A DNA stretch of 64,000 bases from Nocardioides luteus (GCF_014648595.1 NZ_BMRK01000005.1:103972-167971), one strand, 5' to 3'; positions 1-9,053 are shown, counted from the stretch's first letter. Notes: generated by a model from the sequence alone, not told the origin. Translations and numbers: made by a program.

Positions 1-612
1 GTCGACAGCGAGCAGACCGAGCAGCACGTGAACCTGATGGCCGACGGCGGCCGCATCTCGTTGTACGTCTCGACGCCCTCACCCCCGACCGACGACGCCG
101 TGAGGGCAGCCGCCGGCGCGGTCGGCGCCGCTGACCTCGCCGTCATCGATCTCAGTGAGCTCGGCCGACTGGTGCTCGACGCCATGCCCGAGCCGCGGAC
201 GCCGCTGTGGACGGACCTGCACGACTACGACGGCACAGCGGCGTTCCATGAGCCCTTTCTTCGCGCTGCCGATGTGGTCTTCATGAATGACGACGCGGTC
301 GAGGATCCTTGGGTGCTGATGGAGTCGTGTCTCGATCGCGGGCCCCGCCTGGCGTTGTGCACGCTCGGGGCGGAGGGCGCGATCGCGCTGGAGGCAGACG
401 GAACCCGCCACGAGGTGGCTGCGACGCCGGCGACCGTGGTCGACACGAACGGTGCCGGCGATGCGTTCATGGCAGGCTTCCTGGCCGCGCGGCTTCGTAC
501 GACTTCAGTGGGCGCGGCGCTCGACGCAGCCGTGGCGCAGGCGCGGGTCGCAGTCGAGTCGGAGCATCTTCATCCGGCGCTGGCCCAGAGCGTCAGTCCG
601 CGTTTCCTCTGA
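1..612 (+). CDS. PfkB-family sugar kinase, C-terminal part (cut by window edge)
   Basis: This is the C-terminal portion of a PfkB/ribokinase-type carbohydrate kinase, which transfers the ATP gamma-phosphate to a sugar or nucleoside hydroxyl in the cytoplasm. The frame is already open at base 1, so the N-terminal substrate-binding half lies upstream; an internal GTG at 28 is not a credible start. The family's second signature is present at 442-468 as DTNGAGDAF, with the catalytic Asp in GAGD, preceded by the typical strand LCTLGAEGA. The substrate cannot be deduced without the N-terminus. The last 20 bases overlap the convergent CPBP gene. Confidence 0.85.
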   Translation, partial: VDSEQTEQHVNLMADGGRISLYVSTPSPPTDDAVRAAAGAVGAADLAVIDLSELGRLVLDAMPEPRTPLWTDLHDYDGTAAFHEPFLRAADVVFMNDDAVEDPWVLMESCLDRGPRLALCTLGAEGAIALEADGTRHEVAATPATVVDTNGAGDAFMAGFLAARLRTTSVGAALDAAVAQARVAVESEHLHPALAQSVSPRFL

Positions 613-1363
613 CGCGACGAGCGAACGTCAGGAGCGCGGCGACCATTGCACCGACCACGATCGCGCCGGCGAAGGTGGTCATCGCGATCTCGTCGTCGCC
701 GACGAAGGCGAGCGCGAGGTTGGCGCCGAGGTGGATGAGGGTGCAGGACGCCATCCGCTGCCAGAACGAGCCGACCATGACGTACGCCATCGTCAGGGTC
801 AGTGCGACGGTGCCGACGACGAACGCGGCGAGCTGGAGCGGCGGGAGGGCGTAGTACTGGACGTGCCACAGGCCGAACAGCACACCGGTGAGGACGGCGG
901 CTGTCGGGCGGGAGAGCCAGCGCTGCAGGCCGTGGAGCAGCACGCCGCGGAACCCGATCTCCTCGGTGAGGGCGCCGAGCGTCTGCAGCAGGAGGAAGAC
1001 GACGATCGGCACGCCGCCGACGTGGCCGGGCGCCGACGGTGCGCTGCCCCGGGCGACCGAGATCACCGCAAAGTACGCGGCGACCACCGCCAGCGCCAGC
1101 AGCAGGGAGACGGTCAGCGCGGGGGAGGCGACCGTCGGCAGCGTCCAAGGCCCGCGGCCACGGATCAGGGGCCACGCCGCTGCCGCACCGATGGCCGGCG
1201 CGAGCATCACCAGCGAGAACGCCTCCATGTCGAGGGATGTCATCGGCTGGATCGCCAACAGGGCGACAGCGGCGACCAGAGAGGCGACCAGCCAGACGGT
1301 CAGGGTGAGTGCGACACGGCGGGTGGAGGCTGGCGTGAGCGCGGACTGCGCGGTCGTCGTCAT
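593..1363 (-). CDS. CPBP-family intramembrane metalloprotease
   Basis: A 256-residue polytopic membrane protein of the CPBP (Abi/CAAX protease and bacteriocin-processing) family. These are intramembrane glutamic/metallo-endopeptidases, or in some cases self-immunity proteins. The motifs are in order: EEIGFRG at residues 134-140, FGLWH at 163-167 and HLGAN around 211-215, with about seven hydrophobic segments. The ATG is six bases after CAGTCT, which fits a leaderless start. A second CPBP gene starts divergently 189 bases away but belongs to a regulatory operon. The physiological substrate is unknown. The 3' end overlaps the convergent kinase by 20 bases. Confidence 0.85.
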   Translation of the reverse strand: MTTTAQSALTPASTRRVALTLTVWLVASLVAAVALLAIQPMTSLDMEAFSLVMLAPAIGAAAAWPLIRGRGPWTLPTVASPALTVSLLLALAVVAAYFAVISVARGSAPSAPGHVGGVPIVVFLLLQTLGALTEEIGFRGVLLHGLQRWLSRPTAAVLTGVLFGLWHVQYYALPPLQLAAFVVGTVALTLTMAYVMVGSFWQRMASCTLIHLGANLALAFVGDDEIAMTTFAGAIVVGAMVAALLTFARRVRGNAD

Positions 1364-1552
1364 GGGCCGAGACTGGCAAAGGTCCCCGAGGCGGACAACG
1401 TCTTTTCACGTCCGCGGATGACCCCTCGTGTTGTCCCCCGTGAGAGCTACACGCAAGTGACCTCCCGAGCGTGACGACGCGGAGGTGCGCGGTCCGTAGC
1501 GTTCCGGGTCGGTCGCGGGCGTACGGCTCGCGTCATCTCCGAGGGAGTTCTC

Positions 1553-2407
1553 ATGAAGTTCGTCTGGCAGTTCCTGGCCGCGATCGCGGTCGCGGCGGTC
1601 GGGGGCCGGATCGTGCTCGCGCTCGACGACAGGCCGTGGCTGTGCCTCGTCGTCGGCGTCGTCACTGCTGCGCTCGCGGTGCTCGTCTACGGGCTGGTCG
1701 TCCGGTGGACCGAACGACGGGAGGTCTCGGAGGTCGCTCCGGGCGGTGCCGCGACCAAGCTGGTGCTGTCGACTCTGCTGGGTGTGGGGGTGTTCGGTTT
1801 CGTCATCTCCAACATCTACTTCCTCGGCTTCTACGAGGTGCGCGGGATGGGTTCGGTGTCCGCCGCCGCCGGCCTGTTCGGGTTCATGGCGGCCGCGGCC
1901 GCGACCGAGGAGGTGCTGTACCGCGGGGTGCTCTTCCGTCGGCTCGAGCACTGGACCGGCACCTGGGTCGCCGTGGTCGTGGTCAGCGCGCTGTTCGGTC
2001 TCAGCCACATCCTCAACCCGAACGCCGACTGGTGGGGTGCGCTGATCATCGCGCTCACCGGCGGCCTGATGCTCACCTCCGCCTACGTCATGGCGCGCAA
2101 CCTGTGGGTGCCCATCGGCGTCCACTTCGGCTGGAACTTCGCCGCCGGTGGCATCTTCAGCACCGAGGTCTCCGGCAACGACACCCCGCCCGGACTGCTC
2201 GAGTCGGTGACCTCGGGGCCGAGCCTCGTCACCGGTGGTGGCCTGGGCCCGGAGGGCAGCATCTACACACTGGTGGGCTGCGGTCTGGTGACCATCGCCT
2301 TCCTCTGCGTGGCCAAGCGGCGCGGCCGAGTGCTCGCGATGCGCCGCAGCAAGCGTCCCGCCGAGCCGGTCGCGGGTGCGGAACCCGTCGCTACACTGCC
2401 CCGGTGA
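1553..2407 (+). CDS. CPBP-family intramembrane metalloprotease, first gene of a two-component operon
   Basis: A 284-residue CPBP-family membrane protease. EEVLYRG (residues 119-125), FGLSH (148-152) and HFGWN (191-195) supply the conserved Glu-Glu, Arg and two His residues. Roughly eight hydrophobic helices precede a basic cytoplasmic tail. GAGGGAG sits just upstream of the ATG as a Shine-Dalgarno site. The stop codon overlaps the GTG of the downstream histidine kinase (GTGA), so protease, kinase and response regulator are translationally coupled. By inference the protease may take part in, or be the output of, this sensor system. Its sequence is only distantly similar to the divergent CPBP protein at 593-1363. 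Confidence 0.85.
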   Translation: MKFVWQFLAAIAVAAVGGRIVLALDDRPWLCLVVGVVTAALAVLVYGLVVRWTERREVSEVAPGGAATKLVLSTLLGVGVFGFVISNIYFLGFYEVRGMGSVSAAAGLFGFMAAAAATEEVLYRGVLFRRLEHWTGTWVAVVVVSALFGLSHILNPNADWWGALIIALTGGLMLTSAYVMARNLWVPIGVHFGWNFAAGGIFSTEVSGNDTPPGLLESVTSGPSLVTGGGLGPEGSIYTLVGCGLVTIAFLCVAKRRGRVLAMRRSKRPAEPVAGAEPVATLPR

Positions 2408-3564
2408 CGAGCACCGTACGCCGGGTCCTGGACGGGTGGCGCGGACGCGACGTCGCCGTCCGGGACCTTCCGCTGGCTCTGCTCGTGCTGACCGTGTCGC
2501 TGGTCCTGGCTCCCTACGGCACCGGCACCGAGCTCGGTGGCCTGCCATCGCGGCCGTTCGACGGCGTGAGCGCGGTGATCATCGTGGCCGAGTGCCTGCC
2601 GCTCGCCCTGCTGCGCAGCCGCCCGCTGGCCTGCCTGGTGCTGGTCTCCGGCGGGTTCGCGGCCGACCAGCTGCTCGCCTTCCACTCCGTCGCAACCCTG
2701 GCGCTGCCGGTCTCGGTGCTCTGCGTCAGCGCCTACCTGGACGCGCGCCGACGCCTGGCGATCGCGTTGCTCTCCGCGGCGTACGTCCTGTTCGCGGTGG
2801 CGCTCTACGTGGTCGGGCGGGGGAGCGAGACGGCGATGGAGTTCGTGACGTTCTACGGCGTGCTCGCGATGCTCTGGATCGTCGGCTCGTGGCTGCGGGC
2901 GAGGCGGCAGGCCGAGGAGGAACGGCGACGTCGGATCGCCGAGGAGACCCGCGCCGCAGAGCGCGCCCGGATCGCCCGCGAGCTGCACGACGTCGTCACC
3001 CACCACGTCACCGCGATGGTGCTGCAGGCCGAGGCCGCGCAATACCTCACGAAGTCGCCCGACCGGCTCGCCCAGAACCTCTCCGACGTCGCCGGCACCG
3101 GCCGGCGCGCGATCACGGACCTACGGCACCTCCTCGGTCTGCTCGACCCCGACCACGGTGCGGGCGAGCGGACTCCGTCGGTCCAGGGCGTGGAGAACCT
3201 GGTCGAGCAGGCCAGACGGGCCGGTCAGCCCGTCGACCTCGCTCGCGAGGGATCGCCCGCGTCGACGCCCGGCGGTGCCGAGCTCGTCGCCTACCGGGTG
3301 GTCCAGGAAGGACTGACCAACGCGCTCAAGCACGCCCACGGCAGGCGTACGCAGGTGGATGTGCGCTACGACGAGGCCGAGATCGTGGTGCGGGTCAGCA
3401 CCTCCGGTGCGGTGCCTGCCGCCACGCCCGGAGGCGCCGAGGGCGGCCGCGGTCTGGCGGGCCTGCGGGAGCGCGTCGCACTGCTCGGCGGCGACTTCGA
3501 GGCCTCCGGACGCCGCGACGGGTTCGTGGTGAGCGCCCGCATCCCCGCAGGGAGCAGGTCGTGA
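2404..3564 (+). CDS. NarL-class sensor histidine kinase (HisKA_3)
   Basis: A 386-residue membrane sensor kinase that should autophosphorylate on His and pass the phosphate to the next gene's product. Residues 22-165 hold about five to six membrane helices with almost no extracytoplasmic domain, which suggests sensing in or at the membrane. A short charged coiled coil leads into the HisKA_3 dimerisation helix with ARELHDVVTHHV (phospho-acceptor His195). The HATPase N-box is QEGLTNALKHAH near residue 300, with a GRGLAGLRERV lid region further on. The GTG start overlaps the stop of the upstream CPBP gene and its own stop overlaps the response regulator start. The layout resembles DesK/LiaS-type envelope sensors. 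Confidence 0.93.
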   Translation: MTSTVRRVLDGWRGRDVAVRDLPLALLVLTVSLVLAPYGTGTELGGLPSRPFDGVSAVIIVAECLPLALLRSRPLACLVLVSGGFAADQLLAFHSVATLALPVSVLCVSAYLDARRRLAIALLSAAYVLFAVALYVVGRGSETAMEFVTFYGVLAMLWIVGSWLRARRQAEEERRRRIAEETRAAERARIARELHDVVTHHVTAMVLQAEAAQYLTKSPDRLAQNLSDVAGTGRRAITDLRHLLGLLDPDHGAGERTPSVQGVENLVEQARRAGQPVDLAREGSPASTPGGAELVAYRVVQEGLTNALKHAHGRRTQVDVRYDEAEIVVRVSTSGAVPAATPGGAEGGRGLAGLRERVALLGGDFEASGRRDGFVVSARIPAGSRS

Positions 3565-4217
3565 GCGCCGTCCGGGTCCTGGTCTGCGACGACCAGGCGA
3601 TGATCCGCGCAGGGCTGACCACGATCATCGACGCGCAGGACGATCTCGAAGTGGTCGGGGAGTGCGGCGACGGGGTGGCCGCGGTCGAGCTGGCGCGCAC
3701 GCTGCGTCCCGACGTGGTCGTCATGGACATCCGGATGCCCGACCTCGACGGCATCGAGGCGACCCGGCGCATCGCCGGGGCCTCGGTGAGCGAACCGGTC
3801 AAGGTGCTCGTCGTGACGACGTTCAACCTGGACGAGTACGTCTACGAGGCGCTCCGCGCCGGAGCGAGCGGATTCCTGCTGAAGGACGCGCCGCCGTCCC
3901 AGCTCCTGCACGCGATCCGGACGGTGGCCTCGGGTGCCGCGCTGATCGACCCCGAGGTGACCCGGAAGCTCGTCGGCTCCTACGCCGACCGGATCCGTCC
4001 GGCGACGAGCAACCGCAGCGACTCAGCGCTGAGCCCGCGCGAGACCGAGGTGCTCCGGCTGGTCGCCGAGGGGCTGTCCAACGCCGAGATCGCCGACGTG
4101 CTCGTGCTGAGCCAGCAGACCGTGAAGACCTTCGTCTCCCGCATCCTCACCAAGCTCGACCTGCGCGACCGCGTCCAGATCGTGGTCTACGCCTACCGCA
4201 ACGGCCTGGTGGGCTGA
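3561..4217 (+). CDS. NarL/FixJ-family response regulator
   Basis: A 218-residue DNA-binding response regulator, cognate to the kinase with which it shares a GTGA overlap. The receiver domain shows the acidic pair CDDQ at 9-12, phospho-acceptor Asp56 in VVMDIRMPD, the switch Thr in VVTTFN, and Lys in LLKDAPP. The C-terminal LuxR-type helix-turn-helix runs from about residue 150 (LSPRETEVLRLVAEGLSNAEIADVL) to the end. The start is the GTG at 3561, fixed by the overlap. It probably activates its own operon, including the CPBP protease, but no direct-repeat target was confirmed upstream of 1553. Confidence 0.95.
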   Translation: MSAVRVLVCDDQAMIRAGLTTIIDAQDDLEVVGECGDGVAAVELARTLRPDVVVMDIRMPDLDGIEATRRIAGASVSEPVKVLVVTTFNLDEYVYEALRAGASGFLLKDAPPSQLLHAIRTVASGAALIDPEVTRKLVGSYADRIRPATSNRSDSALSPRETEVLRLVAEGLSNAEIADVLVLSQQTVKTFVSRILTKLDLRDRVQIVVYAYRNGLVG

Positions 4218-4223
4218 CCGGTC

Positions 4224-5204
4224 TCAGCCGCCGAAGGCGGGATGCCGCGGCTCGCCGGACGCGTGGGACCGGCTGCCCGCCGCGGGCTCGATCGGGTCGA
4301 AGGTCCACAGTGCGTACGCACCTGGCCCGACGTGGAGCGTCGAGCTGCCGATGGTCTCGGTGCGAGGCTCCTCGGCAGGCTCGTCGAGCGCGAAGACGAC
4401 GTGACGGATGCCCGCCTCCGGAGCCGGCACCGGGAGCAGCCGGATGGTGGTCATCCCGTCGAAGGCGAGGACGCCGCCGTCCTTCAGGACCCGGATGGTG
4501 ATGCCGGCGGCGCGCCACAGCGGCACCATCTTCTCGATGTCGGCGGAGGTGGTGGCGATCTGGATGCCGATGACGTCGCGCATCTGGTGGTCGAGGTACT
4601 GGTCGCGGTTGTAGCGGTCGCGGCTGACGTCACCCTCGTAGGCGGGAGGAGGGAAGTCGAGGCGCGGGTCGGTGAGGAACTCGTCGCGATACTCCATCGC
4701 CCAGGAGAAGAAGGTGTCGTAGGTCGCGGTGGTGTAGGTGACGTCGAACCACGGGATCGGCTTGCCGTCGCCGAGGTCGGTCACCTGGGTGAACTCGACC
4801 GGGTCGACGCCGAGCTCGTGGAGGTTGGCCGTCGCCGTGGCCAGGTCGCCGTCCTTGTCCGCCGAGACGGCCAAGCCGGTGTCGCCGGCGACGGCGTCGG
4901 GGCTGTCGCCCGGACCGAAGAACTCCAGGTAGGTCTCCTTGCCGAGCAGGTAGCGACCGGTCCAGGTCGAGGTGCCGTCGTTGCCCGTGCTGACCCGACG
5001 GTCGGCGAACCGCCCCAGGAACTCCGAGTGCTCGATCGCGTCGGCCGTCTCCCGGTCGACCATCGCCCAGGCGTGGTTGAAGGCCAGCAGCGGGTCACGA
5101 CGCTCCTCCTCGGCCTGGGCAGGGGCCGCCGAGACGCCCGAGGTGATGGTCAGTGCGGCGACCGCAGTCGCGATGAAGCCCGAGATTCTCCATGGAGTCC
5201 GCAT
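4224..5204 (-). CDS. Secreted DUF5829-like protein
   Basis: A 326-residue exported protein. The chosen ATG gives a signal peptide with an Arg-containing n-region, a hydrophobic core ATAVAALTITSGVSA, and probable cleavage after AQA near residue 32; an upstream in-frame ATG would add 34 residues and spoil the signal peptide. The mature part begins LAFNHAWAMVDRETADAIEHSEFL, then WTGRYLLGKETYLEFF, which resembles the DUF5829 family (glyoxalase-like fold, function unknown). No enzyme motif can be assigned. It is convergent with the response regulator. The ATG lies seven bases after GAGACT. Confidence 0.75.
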   Translation of the reverse strand: MRTPWRISGFIATAVAALTITSGVSAAPAQAEEERRDPLLAFNHAWAMVDRETADAIEHSEFLGRFADRRVSTGNDGTSTWTGRYLLGKETYLEFFGPGDSPDAVAGDTGLAVSADKDGDLATATANLHELGVDPVEFTQVTDLGDGKPIPWFDVTYTTATYDTFFSWAMEYRDEFLTDPRLDFPPPAYEGDVSRDRYNRDQYLDHQMRDVIGIQIATTSADIEKMVPLWRAAGITIRVLKDGGVLAFDGMTTIRLLPVPAPEAGIRHVVFALDEPAEEPRTETIGSSTLHVGPGAYALWTFDPIEPAAGSRSHASGEPRHPAFGG

Positions 5205-5271
5205 GGCTCCCAGTCTCGGCGACCGGCACGCTCCTGTCACCGACATCCGGCGGGAGGTCGTGCGTGTCGGG

Positions 5272-5910
5272 TCAGGCGCCGTGGGAGGCGGTGGCCATGG
5301 TGGCACCCAGACCGATCATGATGACCCCGCCGCCCGCACCGAGCCCGTCGAGACGCTTCGGCTTGCGGGCGAACCACGCCTTGGCCCGGCTCGCCGCCAC
5401 CACCCAGCCGGAGTCGCAGGCGAAGGCCATCGCCGAGAAGATCGCGCCGAGCAGCAGGATCTGCGGGACCGCGGGCGCGGAGGTGTCGATGAACTGGGGC
5501 AGGAACGCCAGATGGAAGACGATCGTCTTCGGGTTGGTCGCCCCGACGATCATCCCGGTGCGGATCGCGCCCCAGGCGGTCGTCCGGGTGACCTCCCCGC
5601 CGTCGAGCGCAGCCCGGGCGTCGGCACGGTGGCGGATCGCCTGGACGCCGAGATAGATGACGTACGCAGCCCCGACCAGCTTCACGACGCTGAACGCGAC
5701 GGTGGAGGCCGCCACCAGCGCGCCGAGCCCGATGGCCACCGCGAGCACCTGGCCGAACTGGCCCAGCGCGTTGCCGCCGACGGCGAGGACGGCCTCACGA
5801 CGGCCGGCGGTGAGCGCGCGGCCGAGCGCGAAGAGCACGCTCGGGCCGGGGATCAGGATGAAGACGAGGGAGGCGAGCCCGAAGGCGGCGAACTGGCTCA
5901 GGGACGGCAT
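5272..5910 (-). CDS. LysE/RhtB-family amino-acid exporter
   Basis: A 212-residue inner-membrane exporter of the LysE/RhtB family, which pumps amino acids or derivatives out of the cell using the proton gradient. It has about six hydrophobic helices. The family signature FILIPGPSVLFALGRAL is near residues 17-33, and ATNPKTIVFHLAFLPQF near 125-141 is the second conserved block. I chose the ATG at 5910 because GACAAT ends seven bases upstream; an ATG three codons earlier overlaps that hexamer. Substrate specificity cannot be read from sequence. It lies head-to-tail with the LysR gene and may be co-transcribed with it. Confidence 0.9.
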   Translation of the reverse strand: MPSLSQFAAFGLASLVFILIPGPSVLFALGRALTAGRREAVLAVGGNALGQFGQVLAVAIGLGALVAASTVAFSVVKLVGAAYVIYLGVQAIRHRADARAALDGGEVTRTTAWGAIRTGMIVGATNPKTIVFHLAFLPQFIDTSAPAVPQILLLGAIFSAMAFACDSGWVVAASRAKAWFARKPKRLDGLGAGGGVIMIGLGATMATASHGA

Positions 5911-5953
5911 GCTCTCCATTGTCCGTCGCGATCGGGCACGCGGCGAACGGGTT

Positions 5954-6874
5954 TCAGCCCTTGTCCGGGTCGGCCAGCGAGGCGGCGATCCGTCTCAGCT
6001 CGGTGAGGGCGCAGGCGATCTCGGGCTGGCGGGAGGTGCCGCTGCGTACGCTCGTCCGGACGTGACGGACCGGGCTGGCCTCGCCGCGCAGCGGGATCCG
6101 CACCAGGTTGTCGGCGTGGGGGATCCGGGCGAGACGCGGCACCAGCGCGACACCGAACCCGGCCGAGACCAGGGCCGCGCCGGTGTCCCACTCGACGACC
6201 TCGTGGGCGTGCTCCGGCGTGAAGCCGGCGGCGGCGCAGGCGGAGGTGACGAGCTGGTGGTACGGGCGGCCGGGATGCTCCATGATCCAGTGCTCTTCGG
6301 CGGCGTCGGCGAGCCGGACCCGGGAGCGGCCGGCCAGCGGGCTGTCGGCGGGGACCAGCAGGTCGAGGGCGTCCTCCATCAGCCGTTCCTGCTCGAAGCG
6401 TGGGTCGGCGGTGGGCGGCAGGTCGGAGGTGCTGACCACGACGGCGACGTCGACCTGGTCGGCCAGCAGCATGTCGAAGCAGACCTCGGGGTCGGCCTCG
6501 ATGATCTTGATCGTGGACTGCGGGAAGCGCCGGTCGACCGCGACCGCGGCCGGCGGCAGCAGGGCCGAGGCCGCGGTGGAGAAGCCGGCCAGCCGGAGGT
6601 AGCCGCGAGCGGCGCCGGAGGCCTGCTGCACGTCGGCGCGGATCTCCTCCCACTGGGCGAAGAGGCCGTGGCTGCGCTCGAGCAGGGTGAGCGCGGCTCC
6701 GGTGAGACGTACGCCTCGGCCGTCCGGCACGAGCAGCTGCGCACCCACGTCGCGGGCGAGCGTGCGCAGCTGGTGGGAGATGGCCGAGGGGGTGTAACCG
6801 AGATCGGTGGCAGCGGCCGAGACGGTGCCCCGCTCGGCCACCATCCGGAGCACCTGGAGCCGCTGGTCGATCAT
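5954..6874 (-). CDS. LysR-family transcriptional regulator of the demethylation cluster
   Basis: A 306-residue LysR-type regulator. The N-terminal winged helix (VLRMVAERGTVSAAATDLGYTPSAISHQLRTLARDVG) is followed by a LysR substrate-binding domain from about residue 90 to 295. The long open frame continuing upstream on this strand runs antisense through the oxidoreductase and is not coding. The ATG is six bases after CACAAT. The gene is divergent from the four-gene oxidative demethylation cluster starting at 6959 and most likely controls it in response to a pathway intermediate. That assignment is inference from position. Confidence 0.93.
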   Translation of the reverse strand: MIDQRLQVLRMVAERGTVSAAATDLGYTPSAISHQLRTLARDVGAQLLVPDGRGVRLTGAALTLLERSHGLFAQWEEIRADVQQASGAARGYLRLAGFSTAASALLPPAAVAVDRRFPQSTIKIIEADPEVCFDMLLADQVDVAVVVSTSDLPPTADPRFEQERLMEDALDLLVPADSPLAGRSRVRLADAAEEHWIMEHPGRPYHQLVTSACAAAGFTPEHAHEVVEWDTGAALVSAGFGVALVPRLARIPHADNLVRIPLRGEASPVRHVRTSVRSGTSRQPEIACALTELRRIAASLADPDKG

Positions 6875-6883
6875 GCTTCGATT

Positions 6884-6900
6884 GTGCAACCAGATCGCAC
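6884..6900. promoter_or_regulatory. Candidate LysR binding site
   Basis: The 84-base divergent intergenic region contains GTGC and GCAC as inverted arms nine bases apart, in the T-N11-A arrangement typical of LysR-family sites. The site is just upstream of the lysR start and about 60 bases before the oxidoreductase start. It is a visual match only. Confidence 0.4.
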
Positions 6901-6958
6901 GGTAAACAGCGGAAATGTGCGCTTTTCTTGAACAGTGCGGCGGCGTCACGCTGGTCAT

Positions 6959-9016
6959 GTGTCCCCCAGCGTCGACCCCCTCCTGGCGAGCTTCCGGCTC
7001 CGGAGCCTCACCCTGCGCAACCGCGTGGTGAGCACCTCCCACGAGCCCGCCTACACCGAGGACGGGATGCCGAAGGACCGCTACCGCCTCTACCACCTGG
7101 AGAAGGCGCGCGGCGGGGTCGGGCTCACCATGATCGGCGGCTCGGCGGTGGTCTCGCCGGACAGCCCGCCGGCCTTCGGCAACATGCTGCTCTACCGCGA
7201 CGAGGTGGTGCCGTGGCTGCACCGGCTGGCCGACGACGTCCACGAGGCGGGCGCCGCGGTGATGTGCCAGATCACGCATCTGGGGCGGCGTACGAGCAAC
7301 TTCACCGGTGACTGGCTGCCGCTGGTCTACCCCTCGCGTCTGCGCGAGCCGCAGCACCGGTCCTTCCCGAAGGTCGCCGAGGCGTGGGACGTGGACCGGA
7401 TCGTGCGCCACTACGCCGAGGCCGCCGAGCGGTGCCGGGCGGCCGGGCTCGACGGGATCGAGATCGAGTCCTACAGCCACCTCTTCGACGCCTGGGTCTC
7501 CCCGGCGACCAACCACCGCTCGGACGCCTTCGGCGGAGATGCCGAGGCCCGGCTGACCTTCCCGCTGCGCGTCCTCGCCGCGATCCGGGAGGCCGTCGGC
7601 CCCGACTTCCTGGTCGGCGTGCGGATGGCGATGGACGAGGGCCTGCCCGACGGCCTCGGGCTGGACGACACCGAGCAGGTGATGCGCCGCTACGTCGGCG
7701 CGGGCGTCGACTTCCTCTCGGTCATCAAGGGTGGCCTCGACTCCGACGCCCGCCTGGCGGCCGCGATCCCGTCGATGGGCACCCCGTCGGCGCCGTTCCT
7801 CGACTTCGTCGGAGAGGTACGCCGCCGGGTGGACGTCCCGGTCATGCACGCCGCTCGGATCAACGACGTCGCCACCGCTCGCCACGCGATCCGGGAGGGG
7901 CTGCTCGACCTGGTCGGGATGACCCGGCCCCAGCTCGCCGACCCCCACCTGGTCGCGAAGGTCGCGCGCGGGGAAGAGGACCGGATCCGGCCGTGCGTGG
8001 GCGCGAGCCACTGCCTGGACGCGATCTACGAGTCCGGCGACGCCAAGTGCATCCACAACCCGGCGACGGGCCGGGAGCAGTCGCTGCCGCACCTCACACC
8101 GAGGGCCGCGCGGCGTCGACGCGCGGTGGTCGTCGGCGCCGGCCCGGCGGGCCTGGAGGCCGCCCGGGTCCTGGGCGAGCGCGGTCACGAGGTGACCGTG
8201 CTCGAGGCCGCCGCCCGGCCCGGCGGACAGCTGCTGCTGGCCTCCTCGACCAGGCACCGCCGCGACCTGATCGGCATCGTCGACTGGCGCATCGCCGAGG
8301 CCAAGCATGCCGGTGTCGACTTCCGACTCGGGACCTACGCCGACGCCGACCTCGTGCGCGGGCTCGCCCCGGACGTCGTGGTCGTGGCCACCGGCGGGGT
8401 GCCCGACCGCTCCTGCGTGCCGGTCGGCGCCGAGCTGGTCAACGACACCTGGGACGTCCTCGACGGCACCCTGTCCGCCGGGGCCGGGTCCGTTCTCGTC
8501 TACGACGACAACGGCGCCGAGCCGGCGCTCGACGCCGCCGAGCAGCTGGCGACGCTCGGTGCGCGGGTCGAGCTGGCCACCCCGGAGCGTACGGTCGGGA
8601 TCTCGGTGGGCTCGATGAACAGCCCCGCCTATCTCGGGGTCTTCGCCGCCCACGACGTCACCCTGACCGTGGCGCGGAGGCTGGCTTCGGTGCGGCGGGC
8701 TCCCGCCGGCTCCGAGCACCGGCTGATCGCCACCCTGACCAGCGAATATGCGGAAGGTGCCGAGATCGAGCGACACGTCGACCACGTCATCGTCGAGCAC
8801 GGCACCATCCCCAACGACGAGCTCTACCACGACCTCGTCCCCGGCTCGATCAACCTCGGTGAGGTCGACCAGGCGGCGCTGCTCTCCGGCGCGCCGCAGA
8901 CGGTGTCCCGCAACCCTGCGGGCAGCTACCAGCTGTTCCGGATCGGCGACGCGGTCGCCAGCCGGAACGTCCATGCCGCGGTCTACGACGCCTTGCGGCT
9001 GTGCCTCACGATCTGA
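6959..9016 (+). CDS. DgcA/StcD-like flavin oxidoreductase (probable N-demethylase)
   Basis: A two-part flavoenzyme of about 685 residues. Residues 1-335 form an Old Yellow Enzyme-type FMN barrel. A cysteine cluster follows at 346-364, then an FAD/NAD(P)-binding half starting at VVVGAGPAGLEAARVL (390-405). Length and architecture match the trimethylamine dehydrogenase/2,4-dienoyl-CoA reductase superfamily and its dimethylglycine or N-methylproline demethylase branch. The usual four-Cys iron-sulfur motif is altered: C346, Ala349, C352, C364. Next to Rieske oxygenase and reductase genes, the likely job is removing an N-methyl group after the first oxygenase step. Start choice is uncertain: GTG 6959 or GTG 6935, neither with a good ribosome site. 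Confidence 0.85.
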   Translation: MSPSVDPLLASFRLRSLTLRNRVVSTSHEPAYTEDGMPKDRYRLYHLEKARGGVGLTMIGGSAVVSPDSPPAFGNMLLYRDEVVPWLHRLADDVHEAGAAVMCQITHLGRRTSNFTGDWLPLVYPSRLREPQHRSFPKVAEAWDVDRIVRHYAEAAERCRAAGLDGIEIESYSHLFDAWVSPATNHRSDAFGGDAEARLTFPLRVLAAIREAVGPDFLVGVRMAMDEGLPDGLGLDDTEQVMRRYVGAGVDFLSVIKGGLDSDARLAAAIPSMGTPSAPFLDFVGEVRRRVDVPVMHAARINDVATARHAIREGLLDLVGMTRPQLADPHLVAKVARGEEDRIRPCVGASHCLDAIYESGDAKCIHNPATGREQSLPHLTPRAARRRRAVVVGAGPAGLEAARVLGERGHEVTVLEAAARPGGQLLLASSTRHRRDLIGIVDWRIAEAKHAGVDFRLGTYADADLVRGLAPDVVVVATGGVPDRSCVPVGAELVNDTWDVLDGTLSAGAGSVLVYDDNGAEPALDAAEQLATLGARVELATPERTVGISVGSMNSPAYLGVFAAHDVTLTVARRLASVRRAPAGSEHRLIATLTSEYAEGAEIERHVDHVIVEHGTIPNDELYHDLVPGSINLGEVDQAALLSGAPQTVSRNPAGSYQLFRIGDAVASRNVHAAVYDALRLCLTI

Positions 9017-9053
9017 CCCGATCGTCTCGACCGAATCACTGGGAGCGATGAGA

